From assembly GCF_001650735.1 (NCBI RefSeq), contig NZ_LXVY01000003.1:248001-312000 (forward strand): 64,000 bases of DNA, in the 5' to 3' direction. The notes beneath the pieces are model-generated. The model was given only the letters and a program-made list of their open reading frames with translations. It did not search any database and was not told where the DNA came from. Of this stretch, positions 25,058 through 35,371 are shown one piece after another. The DNA comes from Sphingomonas sp. TDK1. Lineage in GTDB: Bacteria > Pseudomonadota > Alphaproteobacteria > Sphingomonadales > Sphingomonadaceae. Made by a program: the position numbers and the translations under genes. How positions within the stretch are numbered: position 1 is the first letter of the stretch; every line of letters starts with the position of its first letter.

Positions 25058-27643
25058 ATGCCAAGAAAGAACTTCATTCTCGCAACGACGGCAATGGCCG
25101 CCGTCCTGCTCGCGACCGCACCTGCCAATGCGCAGCAGGTCCTGGCGGGCGGGTCGTCGGACTCCGGCGGGGCCGATACCGGCACCATCATCGTGACCGG
25201 GGTGCGCGGCGCGCCGCGGACGATCGCCAAAAGCCCCGCGCCGATCGATGTGGTGGGCGCGGACAAGCTCCAGGCCACCGGTGCGGCCGAATTCGGCGAG
25301 GCGCTGACCAAGCTGCTGCCCTCGCTCAATTTCGGCGCCACCAATGCCGGGGTCTTCTCGATCGGCCGCCCGGTCACCAATCGTGGACTTTCCCCGGCCT
25401 ATACGCTGGTGCTGGTCAACGGAAAGCGGCGGCATAACGGCGCCTTCCTCAACAACAGCCCGACCGACACCTCGGGCGCCAATCCGGTCGATCTGGATCT
25501 GATCCCGACCAGCGCGATCGACCGGATCGAGGTGCTGAAGGATTCGGCCGCCGCCCAATATGGCAGCGACGCCATTGCCGGCGTCATCAACATCCAGTTG
25601 GCGGAAAAGCCGGGGCTCGCCGCGGATTTCACCTATGGCACGCTCTACGATGCCCAAGGCGACCCCGACAGCTGGAAGGGCACGCTGCGCTATGGCACCA
25701 AGCTTGGCGACGCGGGCGGATTCCTGACGGTGAGCGGCGACCTCCGCAAGCGGGGTGGCGCCTGGTGGAATCTCGCGGCCACCGACATCAACCTTTATGG
25801 CCTGCCCGCCGGGCGCACCATCGACCAGGTAGTCGCGACGAGCGGCCTCACCCGTGCGCAGGTTGAGGCGAATGTCGCCGCCGCCAATGCCCGCAACGCG
25901 CAATGGAATCGCGACGGCGCCCATAATGGTGACCCGCAGATCAAGGCGTTCAATCTGGCTTACAACGCCAAGCTGCCTCTGTCCGCCACCGTCAGCCTGT
26001 ACAGCTTCGGCACGTACGGCGAGCGCGATGCCCAGATCGGCAACAATTTCCGCCGGCCGAACAGCACCGCGAACTTCACCGCGCTGTTCCCCGACGGCTA
26101 TTATCCGCTCAACAACATCGCCGAGGACGACTTCCAGTTCGTCACCGGCGTGCGCGGCACGCTGGCGGGCTGGGATTTCGACGCCTCCACCTCGTTCGGC
26201 CGGAATTTCAGCCACCAGTTTTCCAACCTGTCGGTCCGTCCGTCGCTCGGGGCCGCCAGCCCAACGAAATGGCCGAACCTGGCGAATTTCGAGTTTCGCC
26301 AATGGACCCACAATGTGGATCTGCACCGCAGCATCGACATCGGCCTGGCCAAGCCATTGGAGATATCGATCGGCGGCGAATATCGGCTCGATCGCTTCCG
26401 CACCTTTGCCGGCGATCCGCTCGCCTACCAGCCTGCGACCTACACTTTCCGGCCCGGCGACCAGCAATATGACTGGAATGTCGGGCGTGTCGCCTCGCCC
26501 GTCGTGCAGGGCGCGATCGTCCTGTCGCCTGCGGACCAGGCCGATATCAGCCGCAAGGTCTATGCCGGCTATGTCGATCTCGGCATCTATCCCGTGGATG
26601 CCTGGTATATCGGCGTCGCGGTCCGTACCGAACATTATGGCGACGGATCTGGCAGCCCGACCGGTTTCAAGCTCAACAGCCGCTACGAGGTGACGCCAAC
26701 GCTGGCGTTCCGCGGCACCGTCGGCACCGGCTTCCGCGCGCCCTCGCTGACCCAGATCGGCTATGCGCAGACCGACGGGCGTACCTCCTCCTTCTTCAAC
26801 GCCGCGACCGGGCAGACCGAACTGCGGCCGACCGTGGCCAAGCTGGTCACCGCCACCTCGGCGGTCGGCCGGCTGCTCGGTGCGAAACCGCTTAAGGCCG
26901 AGAAGAGCCTGAATGCCGGGCTGGGCCTGGTGTTCACCCCCGCACCTGCGCTGTCGGTCACGCTCGATGGCTATTACATCCGCATCCGGGACCGGATCGA
27001 GCGCACCGGCCGCCTGTTCGGCCCGGGCATTTCGGCGATCCTCGCGGCCAACGGACTTTCGGACATCGAGCAGGCGGAATATTTCATCAACGCCGCCAAC
27101 ACCGAAACCAAGGGCTTCGATCTCGTCGCCGACTATAGCCGCACGCTCGGGCGGTTCGGCAAGCTCGGCGCGACGCTGGCGTTCAACTATTCCAGGACCA
27201 AGGTCACCGATGTCGTCGCCACGCCGTCGCAGCTCTTCGGTGCCAACGGCGCGTCGCTGCTGGGCGCAGGATCGGCCTTTTTCGGCGGGGACAAGATCGG
27301 TGAGCTGGAAGTGCTGCAGCCGCATACCAAGCTGGTCAGCACGCTGGGCTGGCAGAAGGGCATTTTCGCCGTCAACGTCACCGGCACCCGCTACGGCGCC
27401 TATACGCAGCGCACCGCAGCGGGGGACGATCGTTCCTTCGGCGCCAAGTTTATCACCGATGCCAGTATCAGCGCCAAGGTGACGCGGTTCGCTACGCTGT
27501 CGATAGGCGCGACCAACCTGTTCGACGTGCGCCCCGAAACCAACGGGCCCGGTAATCCTCAGACGGGGCAGGGCTATTATGGCCCGTCCCCCTTCAACCC
27601 CGCAGGTGGCTATTATTATGGACGGATCGCGCTTGCATTCTGA
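25058..27643 (+). CDS. TonB-dependent receptor, sulfur island
   Basis: 861 aa. Signal peptide LATTAMAAVLLATAPANAQQ, TonB box GTIIVTGVRG, plug domain with [40 protein letters not shown] and AGVINIQL, then a large barrel ending in ...YYYGRIALAF. Its last 26 bases overlap the start of a SsuA-like lipoprotein gene, so receptor and binding protein are made together. It probably imports an organosulfur compound; the chemical identity is not visible from sequence. Confidence 0.9.
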   Translation: MPRKNFILATTAMAAVLLATAPANAQQVLAGGSSDSGGADTGTIIVTGVRGAPRTIAKSPAPIDVVGADKLQATGAAEFGEALTKLLPSLNFGATNAGVFSIGRPVTNRGLSPAYTLVLVNGKRRHNGAFLNNSPTDTSGANPVDLDLIPTSAIDRIEVLKDSAAAQYGSDAIAGVINIQLAEKPGLAADFTYGTLYDAQGDPDSWKGTLRYGTKLGDAGGFLTVSGDLRKRGGAWWNLAATDINLYGLPAGRTIDQVVATSGLTRAQVEANVAAANARNAQWNRDGAHNGDPQIKAFNLAYNAKLPLSATVSLYSFGTYGERDAQIGNNFRRPNSTANFTALFPDGYYPLNNIAEDDFQFVTGVRGTLAGWDFDASTSFGRNFSHQFSNLSVRPSLGAASPTKWPNLANFEFRQWTHNVDLHRSIDIGLAKPLEISIGGEYRLDRFRTFAGDPLAYQPATYTFRPGDQQYDWNVGRVASPVVQGAIVLSPADQADISRKVYAGYVDLGIYPVDAWYIGVAVRTEHYGDGSGSPTGFKLNSRYEVTPTLAFRGTVGTGFRAPSLTQIGYAQTDGRTSSFFNAATGQTELRPTVAKLVTATSAVGRLLGAKPLKAEKSLNAGLGLVFTPAPALSVTLDGYYIRIRDRIERTGRLFGPGISAILAANGLSDIEQAEYFINAANTETKGFDLVADYSRTLGRFGKLGATLAFNYSRTKVTDVVATPSQLFGANGASLLGAGSAFFGGDKIGELEVLQPHTKLVSTLGWQKGIFAVNVTGTRYGAYTQRTAAGDDRSFGAKFITDASISAKVTRFATLSIGATNLFDVRPETNGPGNPQTGQGYYGPSPFNPAGGYYYGRIALAF

Positions 27644-28586
27644 TCGCCGGGCCTTCCTCGTCGGCGCCGGGGCGCTCGCACTCTCCGCCTGCGGCTCCGG
27701 TGGTGCGAAGGGCGGTCGTGCGCGACTGGTACTCGGCGATCAGGTCCATCTGCTTCAGTCGAAGGCAGAGGCGGCCGGGGCGCTCGGCAACCTCCCCTAT
27801 GACGTGGAATGGGCCAATTTCGTCGGCGCGGCGCCGCTGCTCGAAGCACTCAATGCCGGGGCGGTGGATACCGCGCCGGCGGGCGATCTGCCGGTCGTGC
27901 TGGCGGCGGCGGCCAAGGTGCCGCTCAAGATCATCGCCGCGTCGGTCTCACCCGCCAGCGACATCGGCATCCTCGTGCCGCCCGGCTCGCCGATCCGTTC
28001 GGTCGCAGGCCTTGCCGGCCACCGCGTCATCGTCTCCAGCGCGCGCGGCAGCATCGCGCATTATCTGCTGTTGGAGGCGCTCAAGGAAGCGAAGCTCGAT
28101 CGGCGCAAGGTCGATATCGGCTTCATGCTGCCCAATGATGCCGCGGCGGCATTCGCGGCCGGGCGGATCGACGCGTGGGCGACCTTCGGTACCTATCAGG
28201 TCGCCGCCGAGCAGCGCGGCGCCCGGCTGCTGCGCGACGGGCAGGGGATCAATACCGGCCTCTCGGTGATCGCGGCATCGGAATCGGCGCTGGCGGATGC
28301 CGGAAAGCGTGCGGCGCTCAAGGACGTGCTCGCGCGCTTCCGCACCGCAAGCCTGTGGGCGCGGGCGCATCCGGCGGACTATGTCCGCGTCCTCGCCAAG
28401 GCGACCGGCATGGATCCCAAGCTGGCGCAACTGGTGGTCGATCGCCAGAATCCGCTGCTGGTGGCGCCGGGTGCCATGGTCGTCGGCCCGCTCCAGCGCG
28501 TGGTCGACCGCTTCCATGCCGATGGCGAACTGCCGGCGCATGTCGATGTCGCCTCGATCGTCGATGCCGGTATCTTCCCGGCCTGA
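27618..28586 (+). CDS. SsuA/TauA-like ABC substrate-binding lipoprotein
   Basis: 322 aa. Twin-arginine-like DRRAFLVGAGALALSACG with a lipobox (LSAC), so the mature protein is probably anchored by lipid at the inner or outer membrane. The SBP core shows GDLPVVLAAAAKVPLKIIA, PPGSPIRSVAGLAGHRVIV, ARGSIAHYLLLEALKEA and AWATFGTYQVAAEQRGARLL, the NMT1/SsuA pattern for sulfonates. ATG 27618 overlaps the receptor gene by 26 bp; a TTG at 27633 is an alternative start. No permease is next to it; the nearest is SsuBC at 39-41 kb. Confidence 0.88.
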   Translation: MDGSRLHSDRRAFLVGAGALALSACGSGGAKGGRARLVLGDQVHLLQSKAEAAGALGNLPYDVEWANFVGAAPLLEALNAGAVDTAPAGDLPVVLAAAAKVPLKIIAASVSPASDIGILVPPGSPIRSVAGLAGHRVIVSSARGSIAHYLLLEALKEAKLDRRKVDIGFMLPNDAAAAFAAGRIDAWATFGTYQVAAEQRGARLLRDGQGINTGLSVIAASESALADAGKRAALKDVLARFRTASLWARAHPADYVRVLAKATGMDPKLAQLVVDRQNPLLVAPGAMVVGPLQRVVDRFHADGELPAHVDVASIVDAGIFPA

Positions 28587-28604
28587 GCGGCGTCGTGCGG
28601 TCGA

Positions 28605-29199
28605 TCATCCGATCAGACCCAGGGCGTGGAGCGCGAGGCCGGCGATCGACGCCCCCAGCAAGGCCGTGATGACGCCCGCACGAGCCCTGAAGATCGCATA
28701 AGCTGCACCCAGGGCGAGTACTAGCACCGCGGGATCGAGACGGTGCACGATCTGTGCGTCGAACCGGCTCGGCCCGGCGGATACGGGCGTCGTCGTGCGA
28801 AACAGCGTGTGGAGCGCGAACCAGACCGCGAGGTTGAGCACCACCCCGACCACGGCGGCCGTGATCACGGGCAGCGCCCCATTGACCGCGACGTTGCCGC
28901 GCAGTCGCTCGATGAACGGCGCGCCGAGAAAGATCCACCGGAAGCAGGGCACGAACGTCACCCAGGTGGCGGGCAGCGCGCAGAGCGTTCGCGCGAGCAG
29001 CGGCGGCAGGCCTCCGGCGTCGTGATAGGCACCGAGGAACCCGACGAATTGCAGGACCATGATCAGCGGCCCGGCGTCGTCTCCCCCGTACCGAGGCCGT
29101 CCTGCAGCTCCTTGGGGGTCGGCCAGCCATAGCCCTGTCCCGCCTGCTGCGCGACATAGGCGAGCACCGCATAGGCACCGCCGAACGTGACGGTGGCCA
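28605..29199 (-). pseudogene. Chromate transporter ChrA, C-terminal half with frameshift
   Basis: Starting at ATG 29199 the frame reads [20 protein letters not shown], then [20 protein letters not shown], the start of the second CHR domain. After PG it hits a stop because one C is lost near 29070; the next frame continues [40 protein letters not shown] and LHTLFRTTTPVSAG to the stop at 28605. Full ChrA is about 400-450 aa with two CHR domains; the first is gone. A leftover of an unrelated metal-resistance gene inside the sulfur island. Confidence 0.85.
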
Positions 29200-29289
29200 T
29201 GTTCGCAGGCGACGCTCAATTGCCGGGCCTTAACGCGCAGCCGGCAGGGCAGGGCCGGGGCAGCGGTGCCACCGATATGCGGATATGAG

Positions 29290-29590
29290 AATTGGAAAAC
29301 TCGCATTAAATAGTCTCAATTATTTGTGATTTGAAATATCTGAAAGATTGACGAAGTTTGTGTTGAAATTATTAATTTGATATTTTTCAGAACGTTAATC
29401 CGATTTATAGCTATCAATTATCGTCGTAAATATATTTACGCAAGTAATGCAAAATTCCTATTTTCTAGGGTTCAAGATGAATTTCATTGCACATAGTCAA
29501 GTTTTGTTTGGATTGGATCCGCATATAAGGGAATGTTGATTGTGTGTGCGGGAGGCTGACCTATCCCAAGAGTGCCGTTGAAGAAGTCCT
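29290..29590. promoter_or_regulatory. AT-rich promoter region with a 16-bp palindrome
   Basis: The 300 bp before the receptor at 29633 are far richer in A and T than anything else in the window. They contain a perfect palindrome, CGTAAATATATTTACG (29425-29440), and CCTA-N5-TAGG (29457-29469). No coding frame is recognised. It probably holds the promoter and operator of the receptor-oxidase-RidA unit, or marks DNA of foreign origin. Confidence 0.55.
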
Positions 29591-29632
29591 GCCCTGATGG
29601 GGCGCTTCGGCGGATCAGCTCTTGGGGGTGAA

Positions 29633-32224
29633 ATGCACGATTCCAGCGCTCCATTGGTAGTTTTCGTACGGTCCGGTGCGGTGGTTGCTGCCCTTGCAGT
29701 AACGATGCCGTCGTATGCACAGGATCAGTCTGCATCCGCAGCAGATACCCAGGTTAGCGGCAACGACCTGCTGATTGTCACCGGCACTCGCCGCGCCGAT
29801 CGGACCGTGTCCGAATCCGCCGTGCCGATCGACGTATTCTCGGCCTCGGACCTCGCCTCGCAGGCGCAGACCGACGTGAACGCGATTCTGAAGAATCTCG
29901 TCCCGTCCTACAATCTGCAGCGCAACGCCCTGTTCGACGGCTCTGCGTTCGTGCGGCCGCCGACGCTGCGTGGCCTGCCGCCCGACGAGACTCTGGTGCT
30001 GATCAACGGCAAGCGCGTCCATCGCTCGGCGCTGGTGCAGGTGAGTGGCGGGTCGCTGGCGGCGGGGGCGCAGGGCGCGGATCTTTCGCAGATCCCGTCG
30101 GCGGCCGTCGAACGGATCGAAGTGCTGCGCGACGGTGCCGCCGCGCAATATGGCTCGGATGCGATCGCCGGCGTGCTCAATTTCGGGCTGAAGCGGAAGG
30201 ACAAGGGCCTCGACGTCACCGCGCGTTATGGCCAATATTATGCGGGCGACGGTGCGGATCTGCAGCTGTCCGCCAATCTCGGCCTGAAACTCGGCAGCAA
30301 TGGCGGTTTCCTGAACGTGACCGGCGAATATGCGCGGTCGAAGGACACCAACCGCGCGGTGCAGCGCCCGGATGCGGTGGTGCTCCAGTCGCAGGGCTAT
30401 GCGGTGAAACAGCCGGTCACCAAGTTCGGCAGCCCGGATGCGAAATCCTATCGCTTCTTCGTCAATGGCGAGCTGCCGCTGGGCGACGACACGCTCTATT
30501 TCTTCGGCAATTACGGCAATTCGGACCAAGTCATCGACTTCAACTATCGCCGTCCAGTCTCGGTCACTGTCGCGGCGGGTCCGTCCGGGGCACCGTTCAC
30601 GTTCGGCAAGTCGATCAACCTCTTCTATCTCGATCGCAACGCCGACGGCAGCTGGGATGCGAATGGCCGGACATGGAGCGACGCGACGCTCTTCCCCAAC
30701 GGGTTCACGCCGCGCTTCCGCAGCACCAATGTGGATGTGTCGGCACTGGCAGGCTACAAGGGCGAACGCGCGGGGGTGAGCTATGACCTGAGCCTCGGCT
30801 ATGGTCAGAACCGCATCAAATATTACCTGTCCGACACGTTCAACCCGTCGCTTGGGCCGACCTCGCCGACGAGCTTCTACGATGGCTCGCTCGAACAGCG
30901 CGAGCTGAATGCCAATCTCGATCTCCGCTACCCGTTAGACATCGGCCTGGCGAGCCCGCTCAACATCGCGGGTGGAGGCGAGTTCCGTACCGAGAGCTTC
31001 CTGATCGGGGCCGGGGATGCCGCCTCCTATGCCCAGGGCATCTATGCGTCGCAGACGGTCCGGCGGGCGGACGGGACGACGTTCCTCGTCACCCATCCGG
31101 TCGGATCGAACGGCTTTCCCGGCTATGGTCCGACATCGATCGTCGATCGCTCGCGCAGCAGCTATGCCGGCTATCTCGATCTCGAAGTCGACGTCACCAA
31201 GGCGTTCACCTTGGGTGGCGCGGTCCGCTACGAGCATTTTGCTGATTTCGGCGGCACCACCAACGTGAAGGGCACCGCGCGCTATGCCGTCAGCGAGGCA
31301 ATCGCCATCCGCGGCGCGGCCAGCACGGGCTTTCGCGCGCCGACGCCGGGCCAGCTCTATCTGCGCAACCTGCAGACCGCGTTCATCGGCACCAATCCGG
31401 TGCCGGTGCAGGTCGCGACACTCGCGGCCAACGATCCGGCTGCACGCTATTATGGCGCGGTGTCGCTTAAGCCGGAGAAATCGGTGAATCTGAGTGCGGG
31501 CATCGTGCTTACGCCCGCGTCCAACTTCACCTTCACCGTCGACTATTACAATATCAAGGTCACCGACCGGATCGGGCTCACCAGCAATTTCATCGTTACC
31601 GACGCCGATCGCATCCAGCTTGCCGCGCTCGGTGTGGTGGACCCCAATTCGCTGGGCGTGGTGCGTTATTTCACCAACGGCTTCGCGACCCGGACCCAGG
31701 GCGTGGACATCGTGGCGAGCTATCGCGCCGTCACCGCCATCGGTCGGCTCACCACCGCGCTGGCGGTCAACTACAACAAGACGCGGCTGATCGATCGGCG
31801 CACCATCAGCCTGGGCGACGGACGCACCAATGTGCTGATCGACGATGTGCGGAAGCGCGACATCGAGACGCTGCTGCCGCAATGGCGCGGGGTGCTGACC
31901 CAGACGCTCCAGTCCGGACCGGTCGATGTGACCGCGCGGGCCAATTATTATGGGAACTTCACCAACAACCAGCTGGCGTCGAACGGCGGCGACAAGCGCT
32001 TCGGATCGGAGGTGTCTTTCGACCTCGAAGTCGGCGTCAAGGTCGCGCAGCGCTACCGGATCGCGGTGGGCGGCGAGAACCTGTTCGACAATTACCCAGA
32101 TCGCGAGACCCGGCTGACCTTTCCCTCGACGGGCGCGCCGGCGAGCGGGTTTGTCTATCCCGATGCCTCGCCGCTCGGTGTGCTGGGCGGCTTCTGGTAT
32201 CTCCGTGCCAGTGCGAGCTTCTGA
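29633..32224 (+). CDS. TonB-dependent receptor, sulfur island
   Basis: 863 aa from ATG 29633, preceded by GGGGGTG and followed by a signal peptide ([15 protein letters not shown]). TonB-box region [15 protein letters not shown]; plug with [20 protein letters not shown] and [20 protein letters not shown]; barrel ending in ...[12 protein letters not shown]. Related to the receptors at 25.1 and 47.1 kb. The gene after it, 4 bp away, is an exported amine oxidase, then RidA, which suggests that the imported compound carries an amine that is processed before crossing the inner membrane. Confidence 0.9.
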   Translation: MHDSSAPLVVFVRSGAVVAALAVTMPSYAQDQSASAADTQVSGNDLLIVTGTRRADRTVSESAVPIDVFSASDLASQAQTDVNAILKNLVPSYNLQRNALFDGSAFVRPPTLRGLPPDETLVLINGKRVHRSALVQVSGGSLAAGAQGADLSQIPSAAVERIEVLRDGAAAQYGSDAIAGVLNFGLKRKDKGLDVTARYGQYYAGDGADLQLSANLGLKLGSNGGFLNVTGEYARSKDTNRAVQRPDAVVLQSQGYAVKQPVTKFGSPDAKSYRFFVNGELPLGDDTLYFFGNYGNSDQVIDFNYRRPVSVTVAAGPSGAPFTFGKSINLFYLDRNADGSWDANGRTWSDATLFPNGFTPRFRSTNVDVSALAGYKGERAGVSYDLSLGYGQNRIKYYLSDTFNPSLGPTSPTSFYDGSLEQRELNANLDLRYPLDIGLASPLNIAGGGEFRTESFLIGAGDAASYAQGIYASQTVRRADGTTFLVTHPVGSNGFPGYGPTSIVDRSRSSYAGYLDLEVDVTKAFTLGGAVRYEHFADFGGTTNVKGTARYAVSEAIAIRGAASTGFRAPTPGQLYLRNLQTAFIGTNPVPVQVATLAANDPAARYYGAVSLKPEKSVNLSAGIVLTPASNFTFTVDYYNIKVTDRIGLTSNFIVTDADRIQLAALGVVDPNSLGVVRYFTNGFATRTQGVDIVASYRAVTAIGRLTTALAVNYNKTRLIDRRTISLGDGRTNVLIDDVRKRDIETLLPQWRGVLTQTLQSGPVDVTARANYYGNFTNNQLASNGGDKRFGSEVSFDLEVGVKVAQRYRIAVGGENLFDNYPDRETRLTFPSTGAPASGFVYPDASPLGVLGGFWYLRASASF

Positions 32225-32228
32225 TCCC

Positions 32229-33734
32229 ATGGCGTTCGATCGTCGCGCGCTCCTGCGCGCACTGGGAGGTGTCGCCCTGTCGGCGCCGTTCCTCTCCACC
32301 CCGGTCCGCGCCGCGGATCGCGCCCGAAGCGTCGTCATCCTCGGCGCGGGCATTGCGGGGCTCACCGCCGCCTATGCCCTACAGGCGCGGGGCGTCGACG
32401 TCACCGTGCTCGAAGCTCGTCAGCGGGTGGGCGGCCGGGTCTGGACGCTGCGGGGCGGCGACCAGGTCGTCCATAGCGATGGCGTGGTCCAGCCCGTCAC
32501 CTTCGATCCGGGCCTCTATCTCAACGCCGGGGCGGCGCGGCTGCCGAGCCATCATGACGGCGTGCTGGGCCTGTGCCGCGAGCTCAAGGTGCCGCTGGAG
32601 GTGCTGGTCAACGCCAGCCACAGCGCGTTTCTGGCGGACGACCACGGCCGGCTGCGGCTGCGGCAGGCGGCGAACGATCTGCGCGGGCATCTCTCCGCGC
32701 TGCTGGAGACGGCGCTGCGCTCCGGCAGCTTCGACCAGACGCTCGATCCCGCCGCCCGCAGGGCGCTCGCCGATTTCCTGACCCGCTATGGCGACCTGCA
32801 GGCCGATGGCCGCTTTGCCGGCACCACCCGGTCCGGGCTCGCTCGCGCGCCCGGCGCCTTCGACCAGGTGCAGCAGGCGGTAGCACCCCGCAGCCTGGAG
32901 CAGCTGCTCGCCAATCCCTATCTCGCCGCGATCCTGTTCGAGGAAGACATCCTGATGCAGGCTACCATGCTGGCGCCCAGCGGCGGCATGGACCGGATTC
33001 CCAAGGCCATCGCGGCCGCGCTCCGCAAGCCGGTGATCACCGGCGCCGAGGTGCGCGCGATCCAGCGGACCGCCGAGGGCGTGCGTATCGTCTATCGGAA
33101 CGCTGCCGGGGTGCCCGAGGCGCTCACCGCCGACCGGGCGATCATCACCCTGCCGCTGTCCGTACTGGCGGGGATCCCCAGCGACTTCAGCAAGCCCGTG
33201 GCCCAGGCGATCGCGGCAACCCGCTACCAGGATGCCGTCAAGGTCGCCTTCCAGACCCGGCCTTTCTGGGAGGAGGACCAGATCTATGGTGGCACGTCGT
33301 TCGTCGGCGGCGAGACCGGTGTTCTCTGGTATCCCTCCGATGGCTTTCAGCAGCCCCAGGCGATCCTGCTCGCCGCCTATAGCGCGGGACCCTGGAGCGG
33401 CGGCTTCAAGGATCGGCCGGTCGCCGAGCAGATCAGGCTAGCGCGGGCGGCGGTGGAAAAGGTCCATCCCGGTCACGGTGCCGAGCTCACCCGCCCGGTG
33501 GTGGTCAATTGGGGCCGCATTCCCCACACGCTCGGGCCCTGGCTGGAATGGGAGCAAGACGGCAACACGTTGGAACGATTCCGGCTGCTCAACCAGCCGG
33601 ACGGGCCGTTCCTCTTCGCAGGGAGCCATCTCTCGCAATATTCGGGGCACTGGCAGGAAGGCGCAGTCCTCTCCGGCCGTCGTGCCGCCGATCTCCTCGC
33701 CACCGCGCCTGCCGCACAAGCACAGGCTGCCTGA
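32229..33734 (+). CDS. Flavin amine oxidase with Tat-like signal peptide
   Basis: 501 aa. N-terminus [20 protein letters not shown] is a plausible export signal with twin Arg at residues 5-6. FAD-binding GAGIAG at 39-44, acidic Glu62, and RVGGRVW at 66-72 are the monoamine-oxidase/L-amino-acid-oxidase hallmarks; the C-terminal FAD contact is [20 protein letters not shown]. It should oxidise an amine to an imine plus H2O2, in the periplasm if the signal is used. The RidA gene 27 bp later fits removal of the imine. Substrate unknown; an amino-sulfur compound is suggested by context only. Confidence 0.85.
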   Translation: MAFDRRALLRALGGVALSAPFLSTPVRAADRARSVVILGAGIAGLTAAYALQARGVDVTVLEARQRVGGRVWTLRGGDQVVHSDGVVQPVTFDPGLYLNAGAARLPSHHDGVLGLCRELKVPLEVLVNASHSAFLADDHGRLRLRQAANDLRGHLSALLETALRSGSFDQTLDPAARRALADFLTRYGDLQADGRFAGTTRSGLARAPGAFDQVQQAVAPRSLEQLLANPYLAAILFEEDILMQATMLAPSGGMDRIPKAIAAALRKPVITGAEVRAIQRTAEGVRIVYRNAAGVPEALTADRAIITLPLSVLAGIPSDFSKPVAQAIAATRYQDAVKVAFQTRPFWEEDQIYGGTSFVGGETGVLWYPSDGFQQPQAILLAAYSAGPWSGGFKDRPVAEQIRLARAAVEKVHPGHGAELTRPVVVNWGRIPHTLGPWLEWEQDGNTLERFRLLNQPDGPFLFAGSHLSQYSGHWQEGAVLSGRRAADLLATAPAAQAQAA

Positions 33735-33761
33735 ACCAAATCTCGCAACAGGAGCAACGCC

Positions 33762-34268
33762 ATGGCAATTTCCCTTCCCCAAAAATTCGCAGCCCTCGCA
33801 TTGTCGTTGGCCTGCACCACCGCAGCGCATGCACAGTCGGCGATCACGCGCCTCGGTGCCGAGGGCAGCGCGCCGATCCTGACCGGCGTTCGTTTGCCTG
33901 CCTCGGCCGAGACCCTCTATCTGAGCGGACAGGTGCCACCGGTGATCGACGCCAAGGCCGACCCCCTGACCCCTGCCGCCTATGGCGACACCAGAACCCA
34001 GGCGATCGGCGTGTTCCGCAAGATCGAGGCACTGCTAGCCGCGCAGGGCTATGGCCTGAAGGACGTCGTCAAGCTGACCGTGTTCCTGGTCGGCGATCCG
34101 AGGCTGGGCGGAAAGCAGGACTTCAGGGGCTTTTCGGAAGCCTATGCGCAGTTCTTCGCAACCGCCGACCAGCCGAACAAGGTCGCTCGCTCGACCGTGC
34201 AGGTGGCGGGGCTCGCCAGTCCTGGCTTTCTGGTGGAGATCGAAGCGATCGCCGCCAAGGCGCCCTAG
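33762..34268 (+). CDS. RidA (YjgF/UK114) family protein with signal peptide
   Basis: 168 aa, longer than cytosolic RidA (about 130) because of an N-terminal Sec signal, FAALALSLACTTAAHAQS. The RidA core follows: LYLSGQVPPVIDAKA, DTRTQAIGVFRKIEALLAAQ, YGLKDVVKLTVFLVG, RSTVQVAGLASPGFLVEIEA. The conserved substrate Arg is in RSTVQVAGL. RidA proteins hydrolyse imines and enamines to carbonyl plus ammonia. Placed behind an exported amine oxidase, it likely acts in the periplasm on that enzyme's product. GGAG precedes the ATG. Confidence 0.88.
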   Translation: MAISLPQKFAALALSLACTTAAHAQSAITRLGAEGSAPILTGVRLPASAETLYLSGQVPPVIDAKADPLTPAAYGDTRTQAIGVFRKIEALLAAQGYGLKDVVKLTVFLVGDPRLGGKQDFRGFSEAYAQFFATADQPNKVARSTVQVAGLASPGFLVEIEAIAAKAP

Positions 34269-34340
34269 CTCCGGTGGGCGCGGGTGCGGGCGATTGAGCC
34301 TGGCTAATATGCGCCCAAGCAATCCTCCTTGGAACGACCT

Positions 34341-34365
34341 AATGCCTATCGATACAGTAGGCATT
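34341..34365. promoter_or_regulatory. LysR-type (T-N11-A) operator before the second binding-protein gene
   Basis: AATGCCTA (34341-34348) and TAGGCATT (34358-34365) are perfect 8-bp inverted arms around a 9-bp spacer. The core CCTA-N9-TAGG equals the core at 39109-39125 upstream of the LysR/SsuC pair. It lies 15 bp before the ATG at 34380. Confidence 0.65.
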
Positions 34366-34379
34366 TAATCGAGGTTTGC

Positions 34380-35369
34380 ATGTCGTCTTCCCGCCCGCTG
34401 TTTCCGTCTCTGTCGCGTCGTGCTGCTCTGATCGGGCTGGGGGCGATGACCCTTGCCGGCTGCCATCGCCGAAGCGGTGGCGGGCCGCTGCGGGTGTCGA
34501 TCACCGGCAAGGGGGATGCCGATGCCCGGCTGGCTTTCATCTCTGCGGGCATCAAGCCCGACTTTGCGATCCGCTACAGCGAGTTCCAGGCGGGCAACCT
34601 GGTCGTCGAAGCGCTCAACGGCGGCTCGCTGGACCTCGGGTCGATGAGCGAAATTCCGCCGATCTTCGCCGCGGCCTCGCCAATCCACAGCTTTCGCCAG
34701 ATCGCCGTGCTGCGTGGCGACGTGAACAGCCAGGCAGTGCTGGTGCCGCGCGGATCGTCGATTCGCTCGCTCGCCGACCTCAAGGGGAAGCGTGTCGGCT
34801 ATGTGCGCGCCACAACCACCCATTATTTCCTGATTCGGATGCTGCAATCGGTCGGGCTGGGGTGGCGGGATATCGAACCGATCGCGATGAACGTCAGCGA
34901 TGGCGCGGCGGCGTTTTCGCAAGGTGCGCTCGATGCCTGGGCGATCTTTGGGTATCCGATCCAGCGGGCGGTCGCCAAGGATGGCGCGCGGGTGCTGAAG
35001 ACCGCGCTGGGCTTCCTGTCGGGCAACTACATCGTCACCGCGCATGAAAAGGCGCTCGAGGATCCCGAGCGCGTCGCCCAGATCGGCAGCTATCTGAAGC
35101 TACTGCGCCGCGCCCGCGACTGGACCGAGGCACATCGCGCCGAATGGGCGAAGATCGTCGCCGGGGCGGTCGGCGTACCGTTGCCGTTCGTGGAGGATGC
35201 GCTCAACCATCAGAGCGAACCGATGAAGCTGGTGCCGGTAACCGATGCCGCGATCCGATCCCAGCAGCAGGTGGCGGACACCTTCGCCGCTGCGGGACTG
35301 GTCCCCAAGGTCGATGTCCGGCCGCTCTGGGATACCCGTTTCCACGACCTTCTCGCCCAAGGAGCCTGA
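34380..35369 (+). CDS. SsuA-like ABC substrate-binding lipoprotein
   Basis: 329 aa. Signal peptide with SRRAALIGLGAMTLAGC, lipobox LAGC. SBP features: EFQAGNLVVEALNGGSLDLG, PRGSSIRSLADLKGKRVGYV and TTTHYFLIRMLQSVGL. It is the most diverged of the four binding proteins here: the RGSIGHYLLL motif of the others is RATTTHYFLI. ATG 34380 has GAGG 6 nt upstream. First gene of a three-gene unit with an SfnB-like enzyme and a hydroxyacid dehydrogenase. Confidence 0.88.
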   Translation: MSSSRPLFPSLSRRAALIGLGAMTLAGCHRRSGGGPLRVSITGKGDADARLAFISAGIKPDFAIRYSEFQAGNLVVEALNGGSLDLGSMSEIPPIFAAASPIHSFRQIAVLRGDVNSQAVLVPRGSSIRSLADLKGKRVGYVRATTTHYFLIRMLQSVGLGWRDIEPIAMNVSDGAAAFSQGALDAWAIFGYPIQRAVAKDGARVLKTALGFLSGNYIVTAHEKALEDPERVAQIGSYLKLLRRARDWTEAHRAEWAKIVAGAVGVPLPFVEDALNHQSEPMKLVPVTDAAIRSQQQVADTFAAAGLVPKVDVRPLWDTRFHDLLAQGA

Positions 35370-35371
35370 CC

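Noticed and set aside
25013..27325. Open frame of 770 codons on the minus strand opposite a TonB receptor
   Set aside because: The receptor frame has signal peptide, plug and barrel motifs; the antisense frame has none. Similar shadows at 43584-45590, 10887-12614 and 18244-19851 were rejected for the same reason.
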